Position numbers and translations under genes: made by a program | Source: Synaphobranchus kaupii | Taxonomy: Eukaryota; Chordata; Actinopteri; Anguilliformes; Synaphobranchidae | NCBI GenBank assembly: GCA_029718625.1 | Contig: CM056379.1 | Coordinates: 55,325,579 to 55,389,578 of the forward strand | DNA: 64,000 nucleotides | Reading direction: 5' to 3' | Notes under the pieces: model-generated | What the model was told of the DNA's origin: nothing | Seen by the model: the letters and a program-made list of their open reading frames with translations, nothing else | Database searches by the model: none | Shown: positions 35,682-45,800 of the stretch, one piece after another | How positions within the stretch are numbered: the stretch's first letter is position 1 | Layout: each line of letters opens with the position of its first letter

Positions 35682-36592
35682 TAAGAGATGTCACAACCGC
35701 AACAATGTGGTCACAACCGAAACACCTGCTGTTTTGTTAAAATTTTGAATAATATGAATAATCAATCAAATATCCAAGATATTGTACTGGTGAGGGTATA
35801 TATAATCTCATAAATAAGAATCTATCAAATTCATGTGATCAAATCTGTCCATTTTATAGAGAACATTTGTACGGAGTTTTCACTAAATTTAATTAATCCA
35901 ATGTTTTATTTGATTTAAAAATTCAGGGTAATTGATTCAAATTCAACAGCAGGCAAGATTTTTTTTCAAAAATGTCATTTTTAAAGGGGTGAATTAAACT
36001 TATCAATTGGGTATGTCATTTTATTTCAAAAGCAGGTTTTACACCATGTTTCGGTTGTGACATATTTATGAGCAGTCAGTAAATTCATCCTTATTCTGAA
36101 AAAATTACATGTGATTGCACTGTACATCTAGTATATTTATGTATCTCAGATAAAGTGTAACACATATATTATAAAAGAATTTTGCAAAAAGAATACAAAT
36201 TTACACTTTTCTCCAACCCTCAATTTGCACGACTTCTGTAGAATGGCCCATATACACATATACAATACATTGTGTATAATCAAATATAGTGGTCATATAT
36301 TGTTTTAGGCCTCATCATTCCCTCTCATGCATTTATCTGTAAGAATACCTGGGTGGAAGATGAGGGGCACTCCCACAATCTCCCTGCCCTTACACCCTGC
36401 ACAATGCCTACCAGGATTATGTAATTACTGTTTATACCAATAATATTTAGACACATTCTGGATGATTAGTTTTCATACCAGAATTTTCTTCCACAGGTTA
36501 ACCTTAGAGTTGCGCTAGCATTAGCAACGTGTATGTCCAAAAGAAGGGACAGCATGGAATTAGCTGAAAATGGTTTCCATCAATCAACTACA

Positions 36593-36826
36593 GGCGGCAG
36601 TGTAGTATAATGGTTAAGGAACTGGGCTTGTAACCGAAAGATTGCAGGTTCGATTCCCAGGTAGGACACTGCCGTTGTACCCTTGAGCAAGGTACTTAAC
36701 CTGAATCGCTTCAGTATATATCCAGCTGTATAAATGGATAATATGTAAAAAATGCTAAAAAGATGTGTAAGTCGCTCTGGATAAGAGCGTCTGCTAAATG
36801 CCTATAATGTAATGTAATGTAATGTA
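36593..36826 (+). repeat. tRNA-derived SINE
   Basis: Head has an A box (TAGTATAATGGTTAAGGA) and B box (GGTTCGATTCC) of a tRNA-like promoter. The body ends with the teleost tail GTCGCTCTGGATAAGAGCGT then CTGCTAAATG and an (AATGT)n tract. It interrupts the right arm of the foldback element within ACTACATCATGG. Confidence 0.88.
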
Positions 36827-37014
36827 CATCATGGGTAAGTTGTAATTGAGACATTATGTCCAAAATTCCGAACTATCCCTTTAAGTATAAATGTAAATTT
36901 AAAAAAAAGTAATTTGCTGACTGAATGCGTTTTGTTCCCTGCTAAATAATATGTGCACTATTGAGAAAAACAAAAAAAATGTGTTGAATGACTAAATGTA
37001 ACTATATCTTTAGA

Positions 37015-37390
37015 TAATCCAGCAGCTCAAGTCACAGTGTCTTCAGCTCCGACAGACGGAGAACCTGTGGGACCTGCTGGACATTCGGGTCAGTGAGGCA
37101 CAGAGGGTACAAAGTGTGGAAGTGAAACGATACCTCAGTGATGCGTACCTTCCAAGGACTGAAAATCCCCTTCTGTACTGGGAGAAGCACGTGGCTGTAT
37201 GTCCCCATTTGTACAGTCTGGCAAAAAAGTATCACTGCCAGCTACATCCGTGCCTTGTGAGAGAATATTCTCTAAGGCTGGTGAGGTTATAAGCAGAAGG
37301 AGAAGCCGACTAAAACCCAGCACAGTTGAACATATTGTGTGTTGTGTTGTGTATTTTATCCAAACACTCACTCTCAAACAAAATGAATAA
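37015..37390 (+). pseudogene. hAT transposase last exon, dimerisation domain
   Basis: After acceptor ATCTTTAG: LWDLLDIRVSEAQRVQ, RYLSDAYLPRTENPLLYWEK, LYSLAKKYHC, then after a one-base frameshift near 37235 PATSVPCERIFSKAGEVISR. This is the C-terminal hAT dimerisation block. The donor of the preceding exon lies at 24369, 12.6 kb away, because the last intron was filled with transposons. Confidence 0.85.
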
Positions 37391-37809
37391 AATTCCATCC
37401 CAAGTACAATTCCTTCTTTAATGATGCAGAAGTACAAAAGCACAGTCATGCTCATGAAACACAAAACACTTTTTTATTTCACTTCAATAATGATAATCGT
37501 CATCTCCTTTTCATTATGATATTTTTTAATTGTACACTTTTTATGAATAGACTCAGAGCGGGCTTTGAGAATACATGGCAATAGTATTCATATTTTAAAA
37601 CTAAATATTACAGTCAGGTAGACTAATGTTTCACTAATTTCTATTTATCACTGCTGTGAAAAGTAATGACAGGTATATTTTATGACCAGGAGATGTCACT
37701 AGAGAGGCAGGTGTCAAATGCTTTACGACACCGACACTTTAACCAAAGCAATTGCTTCAACTATGTCATTGCTACGGAAAGCTTCGCTCTGCCCATCACT
37801 ACTGTTAAG

Positions 37810-39330
37810 AGTAACATCAGGACTTGACCTCTACAGTTTTAACCCAATCGAGCCACATGATACCTCTACAGTTTTAACCCAATCGAGCCACATGATAGCG
37901 CTATAGAGTTCAAAATATAAACAAATATTTAAAAATTCACTAAAAATCACTGTTCCTTTGCAGAGATGTAAAACTTGCTACAGTGACAAAGACCCGGATT
38001 TGGAACATAGATCTTTACGAATTGGGTGGGTGCCATCTTAGCTAAAATGATAATAATTCCAAAACTATTTGACAGAAAGTTATGAAGCTTGGAACGTCTG
38101 TTAAGAGTAATATCAGGACTTGACCTCTGCAGTTTCAACCCAATCGACCTACGTGGTGGCGCTATAGAGATCCAAATATAAGAAAATATTAAAGAATTCA
38201 CAAAAAATAATTGACACGCCCACTGCATACGCCCCATTTGATCTAGAGTGACAAAATGTGATGTACATGTCCCGCTGCTCATGCCCAACAAATTTGCCTC
38301 ATGGAACCATGAAGTCTGCCATCTTCGATTTTCCGCTAATTATAATTTTTTGTAAAACACTTAAAATGCTACTCCTCCTACAGAACTAGACCAATTTGCA
38401 CCAAACCTGTTTGAGGTACTCATCCCCCATCCCTTCATACATCCATTACTTTTCTAAGGCCAATGTCAAAAATTGGCCGAATGAGAAGCTAATTAATTTT
38501 GCATTAGGCGTGGCTTATCACAAAAATGCTAGTAATTCTGAAATCGTTTGATATAAAGTTGTGAAACTTGGTGGGTTGATTGAGAGTTAGAGCAAGACTT
38601 GAGCCCTGCAGTTTAACCCAATCAATCCGTGTGGTGGCGCTATAGAAATACAAATGTTGGGATGGCAGGTATGCCATCTGCCAAGTACACTATCTATGCT
38701 TAACAGGCCGTCTACCTACCACACCAACTGTGAAAGTTCCTGTAGCTTAGTGGTTAAGGCATTGCTGGAGTGTAGTAGGTTGCAAAGGCTAAGAAATTTC
38801 ACAATATTACCTGTTAACTGTTTGAATTATTAAGTCAGTATGCCAACACAATCTGATACCGCAACACAAAAGTCTTATTTGGCCGCCACATTTTGGTTGA
38901 CCTGCTTTGGCCTAGTGGATACAATCTTGGCTTTCCATGTGTGTGGTCAGTGGTTCAATTCCAGCTTGGTACCAATGGCTAAGTTAATGTTTGGCAAAAC
39001 TATTGTGCAAATGCTATGCTTCTTTTTAAATGCTATGCTACACCTTTTTATTGCAAAGGTTAAGAAATTTAACAATATTAACTGTTAACTGTTTCACTTG
39101 TACTTAAAAGACGTAATATGCAAGCCCTTACTGGATCGGGTTAAGATACCATCAACAATGGCAAAAGCCCTGATTAGAAACAAATATTTGTATTTTGGGT
39201 AAACCCTGTCTAGAGTTGTCTGCCATTTTGCAGTCTCTGTGTTTGACAAGTGCTGCTCATGCCGCTCGGTCCCCGGGAATCGCTGCTTGCAGCTATATTT
39301 TGTTATTATTACTGGTAGTATTGTACTTTA
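37810..39330. repeat. Teleost dispersed repeat, right half
   Basis: Continues the repeat begun at 17462. Contains four degenerate copies of an ACCCAATCGA...GTGGTGGCGCTATAGA module (about 37840, 37875, 38135, 38620) and ends CCGCTCGGTCCCCGGGAATC then GCTGCTTGCAGCTATATT, which mirrors the left start. At 38780 and 39055 a 40-base direct repeat (AAAGGYTAAGAAATTT core) occurs. Confidence 0.75.
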
Positions 39331-39508
39331 ATTTAACTAAGACAGGAGATGAAGTAAGATCATATGATCGTAGTATTATAGTAATGATAATAATGATAAC
39401 AGACAACTCGCAATGAAAATTATAAAGATTATATTGATAATTATGATGATGTTAATGGTAAGATAATGATACTAATGAGTATGATAATAAAGTCTATAAT
39501 GAAGTGGT

Positions 39509-39576
39509 CCTCCGAAGAGGGGGGGGGAGGGGGGGGGGGGGGGGGGGGGGGGTGGTGGGGGGGGGGGGGGGTGGGT
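39509..39576. repeat. Poly-G tract, about 65 bases
   Basis: Nearly pure G with A/T interruptions followed by an A-run at 39586-39599. Could form G-quadruplexes; the exact length is doubtful in any assembly. Confidence 0.95.
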
Positions 39577-39599
39577 TGTTAATAGAAAAAAAAAAAAAA

Positions 39600-40920
39600 T
39601 AATATTAATTCACAAAGACATACATATTTGCACGTTAAAAACTTGTTTTAATTGAATAAAGCATGCTTTATCCCCATGTCTGCCTGTTTTGTTTATAACA
39701 TCCTTCAAGACATCTTAAATAACAAGTACACTTCATGTATTTACAACTTCACAGATAACCAATGTCTTTTTTCTATTTTGATTATTTCAGCAATTAAAAG
39801 CATGTAGAACAAAATGAATATTGCACCTATTTTGACTCCCTTGCTATAACATTTCCTAATATCAAGCACAGTCAGATATATCCTTCTCATACCCCTGTGG
39901 AACAAAGTGCTTTTCAGCCTACTATCGGCTGCAATCTGGAATGGTATCCAAACAAGGCAAGGCACAGATGATCCCGAAGAACAGGATCCATCAGGCTTCC
40001 ACAGTCTACAAAGCAGGCCAGAAAGGCCCAGTCTATTCACCTGCACAGACCAGGCACAGGTCAGCTCATGCCAACTTCCACAGACTAAACAGCATGGCAG
40101 CACATCCATGGCAAACGTTGCTTCGTCTTGAACCTATGCCATGAGAGACATTTCCTGAAAGATGATAGTTGAAAGCGATAGTTATTATCTTTATTTTATT
40201 AGTTTTAAAATTTAAATAATAATTGGTATATGAAAGTAAATTACCAAATATGGCAGATGAGCTATTGTGCATCACTGCATTAACTGGGCATGACAGTAGT
40301 ACCTACGAATGAGCTCAAGACCAAAACAAACATAAGAAGGAAGTCCAGTTTTACGTTTTTTCTGCTTAAAACAGTTCAGAGCTTAAGTGTCTGGCTGACA
40401 TGTCTTTCTTTGTATATAGTGTGTGCAGAAATCACAAAAAGCAAAAAAGTTAACAACAAATACTTGTTAATATGTGTGTAGAAAACACTGTATATAAAAA
40501 TGAAATAAAATACAAATTTAAAAGCATGACTGACCTTAGGTCAGTGCAACGCATACTGAATAATACTCATCTCAGTAATGTTATATTCCCAGGACTGTTC
40601 ATTGACCTGGCACCTTTTTGGGTTGACACTGAATACCCCGTCAGGTACTGTATATATGTATAACAGTTGTACTGAACTATGCAAGATGTGCAACATTCTC
40701 ATAATGTTGCAAATACATTTGTAAGAATGTTTTTTTTGTCTGCAGGACAAGGCTTGGGCTAATACAGGGAAGTTGAAACCACAAATATGCTCTGACCTAG
40801 AGAGAAAGTTTGAAACGAATTTTAGAGGTCATCCTTTTCTCTTGACCTTCTCTTGACCTCTTTAACACTAACAGTAGGCCCTGCTAGTGGATCCGATCAG
40901 TGCATTATAATTGGCAATAA
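39600..40920. other. Intergenic, no gene seen
   Basis: AT-rich DNA between the nested repeat block and plcd3. No conserved frame recognised. Confidence 0.5.
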
Positions 40921-40924
40921 TTAA

Positions 40925-41281
40925 AGGTGCAGTAGGCATGATTTTTACGATATAATTTTGGCGAAAATGACTAAATTTGCTCATTACATTCCAGCAGCTA
41001 TCAATAAATCAAGTGTTCTGAGAAAAAATCCGGTTTCTGTGAGTGTCCTGGGCTCTGTACGAGGCTAATCTCAAGCTGGTCTTCCAAAAACCAACCAATC
41101 AGGGCTAGCTATCTAGCTACCAATCAGGGCAACTATCTACAAGCAAAAGAAACTCCCGGTAGAATAAACCCCTCCCTGTCTGCCTGTCTCCATGCGTGCA
41201 CTGGAGCATAATTTGCTGGGAGGGGCTTAGGTGAGAGATAGGAGGGAGGAGAACAAAACTTCAAACTTGCCTACTGCAGCT
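40925..41281. repeat. TTAA-flanked MITE
   Basis: Ends AGGTGCAGTAGGCA and TGCCTACTGCAGCT are inverted repeats flanked by TTAA on both sides. The interior has no reading frame; it includes two copies of CCAATCAGGG. Confidence 0.7.
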
Positions 41282-41289
41282 TTAAGTAA

Positions 41290-42727
41290 TGGTCACAATT
41301 ACTCAGATCCATATGATGAAGCCATTCATACAAAATGTTCCAAAATACAATTTGAGTTTATAAATATACTACAGAATGTAGTGACATGTCACAAGTGGTA
41401 AAAATTTAAACTAACATATATTTAAAAAAATAATAATAATTAAGTAAATCATAGCCTGTATCCAAACATACTTTTTCCCTAAGAGGAACTGTGATAAATA
41501 CTTGATAAAGGATGGATTTTTAAGACGCCATTTTAAAAAAGACTATCTTGGGGTAAAGGCAAATAGAAATCCCTAAGCTCAAGTCTTTCTCTTCCTAAAC
41601 CTTGAAACCTGTGAACATGTGAAAAAATACTGTCTGCATTCCCGTCCCTGAATCTTGAAACAGAAGCGAACTGGCAGCTAACTGCAGGCGTACTCCAAAC
41701 CGACTCTGGTTATGCCCTGCCCCCTCTCACTGCTACGCAACATGTCTGACGAGAAAGAGAATTTATAGGTGTGTCGAGAGAATTCCAAGCAATCTCACTC
41801 ATTGTCTAATCCAACAACCTCAAGTTCATATGACACATATATACACATATTGTGCATTATCATCTTTGAAATACTTTGGAATGAACAATATAGATAATGC
41901 ACATACCTAAGACTTGTCAGAATCACTTAAACTGAATGTGATCTGTAATACATACAGCTATTGCTGTAATATTTCTAACATGTCTAATAACTACTGCTAC
42001 GTCTATGTCAGTATCTTCATCTAAAGCTATTTAAGTGACCAACACTGGTCTTGAAATGTCCTGGCTGTGTTACTGTTTAATCAGGAACACACGTGTATCC
42101 TCTTGTGTGTTTAGTCAGTCCACCCTGACATGGAATAAAAGGGTTCAATAAGGGTGAAGGACAGATATGCACTTCATGGAGGTGCAACCATTTCCTGATT
42201 GCATTGATTCATAGTGCTTATCAAGGGGTTTTCTCTGAGTTCATAATTGCTGCTTGCCTGATGGGTCAAGGTCTGAGGAGCAGATCACATAATGTTCTAT
42301 ACAATGTCACAGACTAAAACCGTTAATATATAATTTAAAAACCAGATCCATTTGTCTATGAGCAATGATTGTCATGGATTGTCGGAGTACAAGTCTTGAT
42401 CTTGGTCCGGTTCTGAAACAGAACAGACATGAAGCCACACGGTTACGAGATTCACATCCCAGTACAGCAAGTCCCGGCCAAACCAATACATTTAGTGTCT
42501 GGAACCCGGTAAATCTATGGGTCAACAGGCAAAGCATTCTGGGCACAAAGGTGGTCAGCTCTGGTCCCCACTTTGCCGAGTAGTGTTCCCTTGTGCCCTT
42601 ACAAGCGTAGGTCGTCCTGCGTATCTCGTACTAAAGGGCTCAGTGGGGAAGTGGACGAAGCAGGCCATCCTGATGTCATCTTATTTGTGACCACTTGGGT
42701 CTGTAGGTCAGGGGAGCACAGGGCGGG
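41290..42727. other. Region downstream of plcd3, including its 3' UTR
   Basis: No separate gene seen. The part next to 42728 must include the plcd3 3' UTR; no convincing polyadenylation signal was picked out. Confidence 0.4.
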
Positions 42728-42852
42728 TCAGTGACGGGGAGGGGACACCGACTTGACGGGACTGCTCTTGCGGACCACCTTGACGTGGATGAAGAGTGTG
42801 GCGGGGGACAGACTGGAGCCGTCGGCTTTCAGCAGGTGGACATGCCGGTAAC
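42728..42852 (-). CDS. plcd3: plcd3 last exon, C2 end and stop
   Basis: Acceptor CTCTAG. Encodes [20 protein letters not shown] and IHVKVV, then a Ser/Pro/Lys tail ending SPPRH and TGA at 42730-42728. The tail is longer than in human PLCD3 as I recall it. Confidence 0.94.
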
Positions 42853-45800
42853 CTAGAGAAGGAAGAACAGCAGTCAGAGGCGGTGTAACTCATGGAACTT
42901 CACAGGCATGGAGGCTGAGTGCCCAGGGTCATGCCTCAAAGCAAACTGGGCAAGAAAAATATCACAGAATGACTTGCCACTGCATTACATTTGGATGCAC
43001 TTCCAATCATTTAACTGGTATGAAGAGGCCAGTATACAAGCAATGCTATTCCACCGAAAAACAACATTAAGGCGTAACTGATTAAGTCTCCCTTTGTGGC
43101 TGGCCAAAACAATCTCTGACCAGAAATATCAGCAGCGAAAGGTGTAAATTTGGTAGAGGTATATGTCAAAATTACATATACAGTGAGCACCATAATTCAT
43201 TGGACAGTGACACATTCTTTGTTATTTTGGTTCTGTACTCTAGCACTTTGAGTTTGAAAGGATACAATGACAATGAGGCTGAAGTGCAGACTGTCAGCTT
43301 TAATTTGAGGATATTTTATCCATATCGGATGAACTGTTTTGAAATTATAGAACCTTAGGTACATAGTCCCCCCCCCCCCCCCCCCCCCATTTTCGGGCAT
43401 CAAAAAATATTGGACAATTTAACATAATGTAAAATGAAGTAATCATTTTTAATATTTGGTCGCATATCCTTTGCATGCCATGACTTCCTAATGTTTGTGA
43501 CCCAACAATATCAAAAGACTCTTGATATCTTATTTTCTGGTACTCTTACAAGCGATACTATTTGAATGGTACCTCTCTGCATTTGAATGGATCTCTATGG
43601 GAATTGGGGGGTGAGACTAGATTTAGCTGTAAATTACACTGGAACAGTATGGAACACATGGTTGGCTAAATGGCTCTAAGTCATCAAGGGTCTGACGTAA
43701 GCCTTAAACCATCACTCTGCTGCTAGATATGCAGTAGACATGGATGGATCACTTTAAGGGGTGTTTCTCCTGGCAAATTTTCCTATTGAACTCTATAGAA
43801 AAATAAGTCAGGAGAAGAAACCCTTCAAGTTATCCATCCATATCTACTGCATATCTAGCAGCAGAGTGATGGTTTAAGGCTTGTTTGATATGTCAGATCC
43901 TTGATGACTTAGAGCCATTTAGCCAACCATGTGTTAGTACTGTTCCAGTGTAATTGTACAGCTAAATCTAGTCCCACCCCCCAATTCCCATAGAGACCAT
44001 TCAAATGCAGAGAGGTTATAGTATCACTTGTAGGAGTACCAGAAAATAAGATATCAAGAGTCTTTTGACATTGTTGGGTCACAGACATCAGGAAGTCATG
44101 GCATGCAAAGGATATTCACCCACATCATACATTCTATAATTTCGAAACGGTTCATCCGATATAGATGAAAAGACCCTCAAATTAAAGCTGAAAGTCTGCA
44201 CTTCAACCTCATTGTGTATCCTTTCAAACTCAAAGTGCTAGAGTACAGAACCAAAATAACAAAAAATGTGTCACTGTCCAATGAATTATGGTGCTCACTG
44301 TACTTCTACCTTTCCTCATTTTTGAAAAACAACAGTGGTGTCAGTGTAAGTTGAATTTGGGGATACCTCCCAGTCCCACACCTCCCAGGAGGCTGACTAC
44401 ACCCCCTGACTTTGAACACCACATGCATAAGGGTGTTTTGGAGACATTCTTCTGGATGGATGAACTGGCGTAAGAGACCCAGACTGAAGTTAGAGGACTG
44501 TGTGGAGAAATTAGTAAGTGTTGAAGACTTCTGGCTAGGCTAGCTAATATGTTTTCACTATACCAGAAGTAGATAAATGAAAGGCTGTGTTTTCCTAAAT
44601 GAATGGCTGTTTTTTCTCCTGTTTTTTTCTCTGGAGACTCCAGCTAATGGTGGTGACATTTTTTCAGTAGAACTGTAGTGGCTCGCATGCCAGTGAGTAA
44701 TGTTAGCCTCTCTCGAAGAACAGATTCCAGGACTAGTAGTAACTGCCAGCTCCTCCGGTTGTATTCAGTGGGACTGGCAACCTGTTGTTGCCTGCCCGTT
44801 GTAGTTCACAGTCAAGCAGGTACCTGGTACATGCACAGTAGTTTGGGGCTATATCTCTGCTCTCACTACAGGTAGAGAGTTGGCCCATTTTAATCAGGAG
44901 GACAGCTACACTTCTACAAATCAAACATAATTTTTCAGTGTAATTCCCCTTTAAGGGAAAATCACCCACATACACACAAAACGCAAGCCTGCACTCACAG
45001 TCTAATCAAAGGGTGATTACCTGTACGCATACTAATGAAGGGCAGAGTGAACTGGCCCACAAAGTCATTCTTAGAGGTGTAGTCGTGGTCCTCCACCACA
45101 AAGCGCACCAGGGCCAGGTCAGGAACCTGCAGCTGGAAGTGTAGGTTACAGTCCCAGCGGGGGTTGAAGCCTTTGGAAAAGGAATGAGGAATAATAATAA
45201 ATAATAAAATGCACAAAAGCACATTACTGAGAATTGAGCATAACATTTGTACAGCTGTGGGGGTCAATCCAATTTGAATTCAGTCAATTCAACAAATTCA
45301 ATTCAATTCAATTAATGACTAGAAAAAAGTCAGTCTCAGAGAACAAGAATTGAATGTAAATTCTCTGCCTGAATTGACTGAAATAAAATGGAATTCACCA
45401 CAGCCCTGTAGTATACGACTTCACTAAACACCATCAAGTACATTTATACCACACAGTAGTGCATCAGCATGTATCGCATTTACATTTATAATTGCTGATC
45501 ACCAGAACTGCGTTAGCTGTCCCTTATGGAAAAAGAATATACTGCAGTATATTGTAAATATATCTAAATTATTGTCACAATATATTTAAAATATACTGCA
45601 GTATATTACATTTCCATAAGTGGTTATACTATATTTCCATAGCACAGTCAGGTACCAGTTGCCTACAGAAGCTGAAGAAAATACTAATTGAATTAAATTT
45701 TGTTTGTATAGCACTTTTTACAGAGAACTGTCACAAAGACGCTTTACAAAGAAACAATTCAACAGAAGTAAAGGCCTCAAGAAGTAAAGTGAGCGCACTA

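Larger units (their letters stand above)
33239..36249. mobile_element. Unclassified TIR element, about 3 kb with nested Tc1
   Basis: Inverted ends GGGCCATTCTACAAAAGTCA and reverse complement (27 of 29 bases match over the outer 29), flanked by ATAT (33235-33238 and 36250-36253). Six copies of CACAACCGAAAC-like words in both orientations occur inside, at about 33641, 33982, 34033 (inverse), 35691, 35711 and 36048 (inverse). No transposase frame of its own. Without the nested Tc1 it is about 1.4 kb. Confidence 0.7.
24382..36880. mobile_element. TTAA-flanked foldback element with 11.6 kb of insertions
   Basis: Ends AGGGATAGTTGGAATTTTGG and the reverse complement, flanked by TTAA (24378-24381 and 36881-36884). 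Arms run 24382 to about 24887 and about 36497 to 36880 and include ATTCCATGCTGTCCCTTCTT in opposite orientations. An inner inverted repeat pairs 24575-24600 with 24800-24830. A compact relative is at 54631-54967. It lies in the last intron of the hAT gene. Confidence 0.82.
18341..37801 (+). mobile_element. hAT DNA transposon, about 19.5 kb with nested insertions
   Basis: Ends TAGGGATGGGACGCTCGA and (reverse complement) TAGTGATGGGCAGAGCGA, flanked by the identical 8-bp duplication CTGTTAAG at 18333-18340 and 37802-37809, as expected for hAT. It codes for a BED-finger transposase gene with introns, now in pieces: 18531-18735, 23291-23740, 23913-24101, 24183-24369, 37015-37385. Ty3/gypsy DNA fills the gap between the first two; a foldback composite fills the last intron. 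Stops and a frameshift show the gene is dead. Confidence 0.9.

Noticed and set aside
38740..38960. tRNA-like sequences at 38746 and 38950
   Set aside because: They show a partial A-box or B-box only and do not fold into a cloverleaf; at most SINE debris.
42307..42583. Overlapping short frames downstream of plcd3
   Set aside because: No similarity seen and no splice signals; most likely 3' UTR or intergenic.
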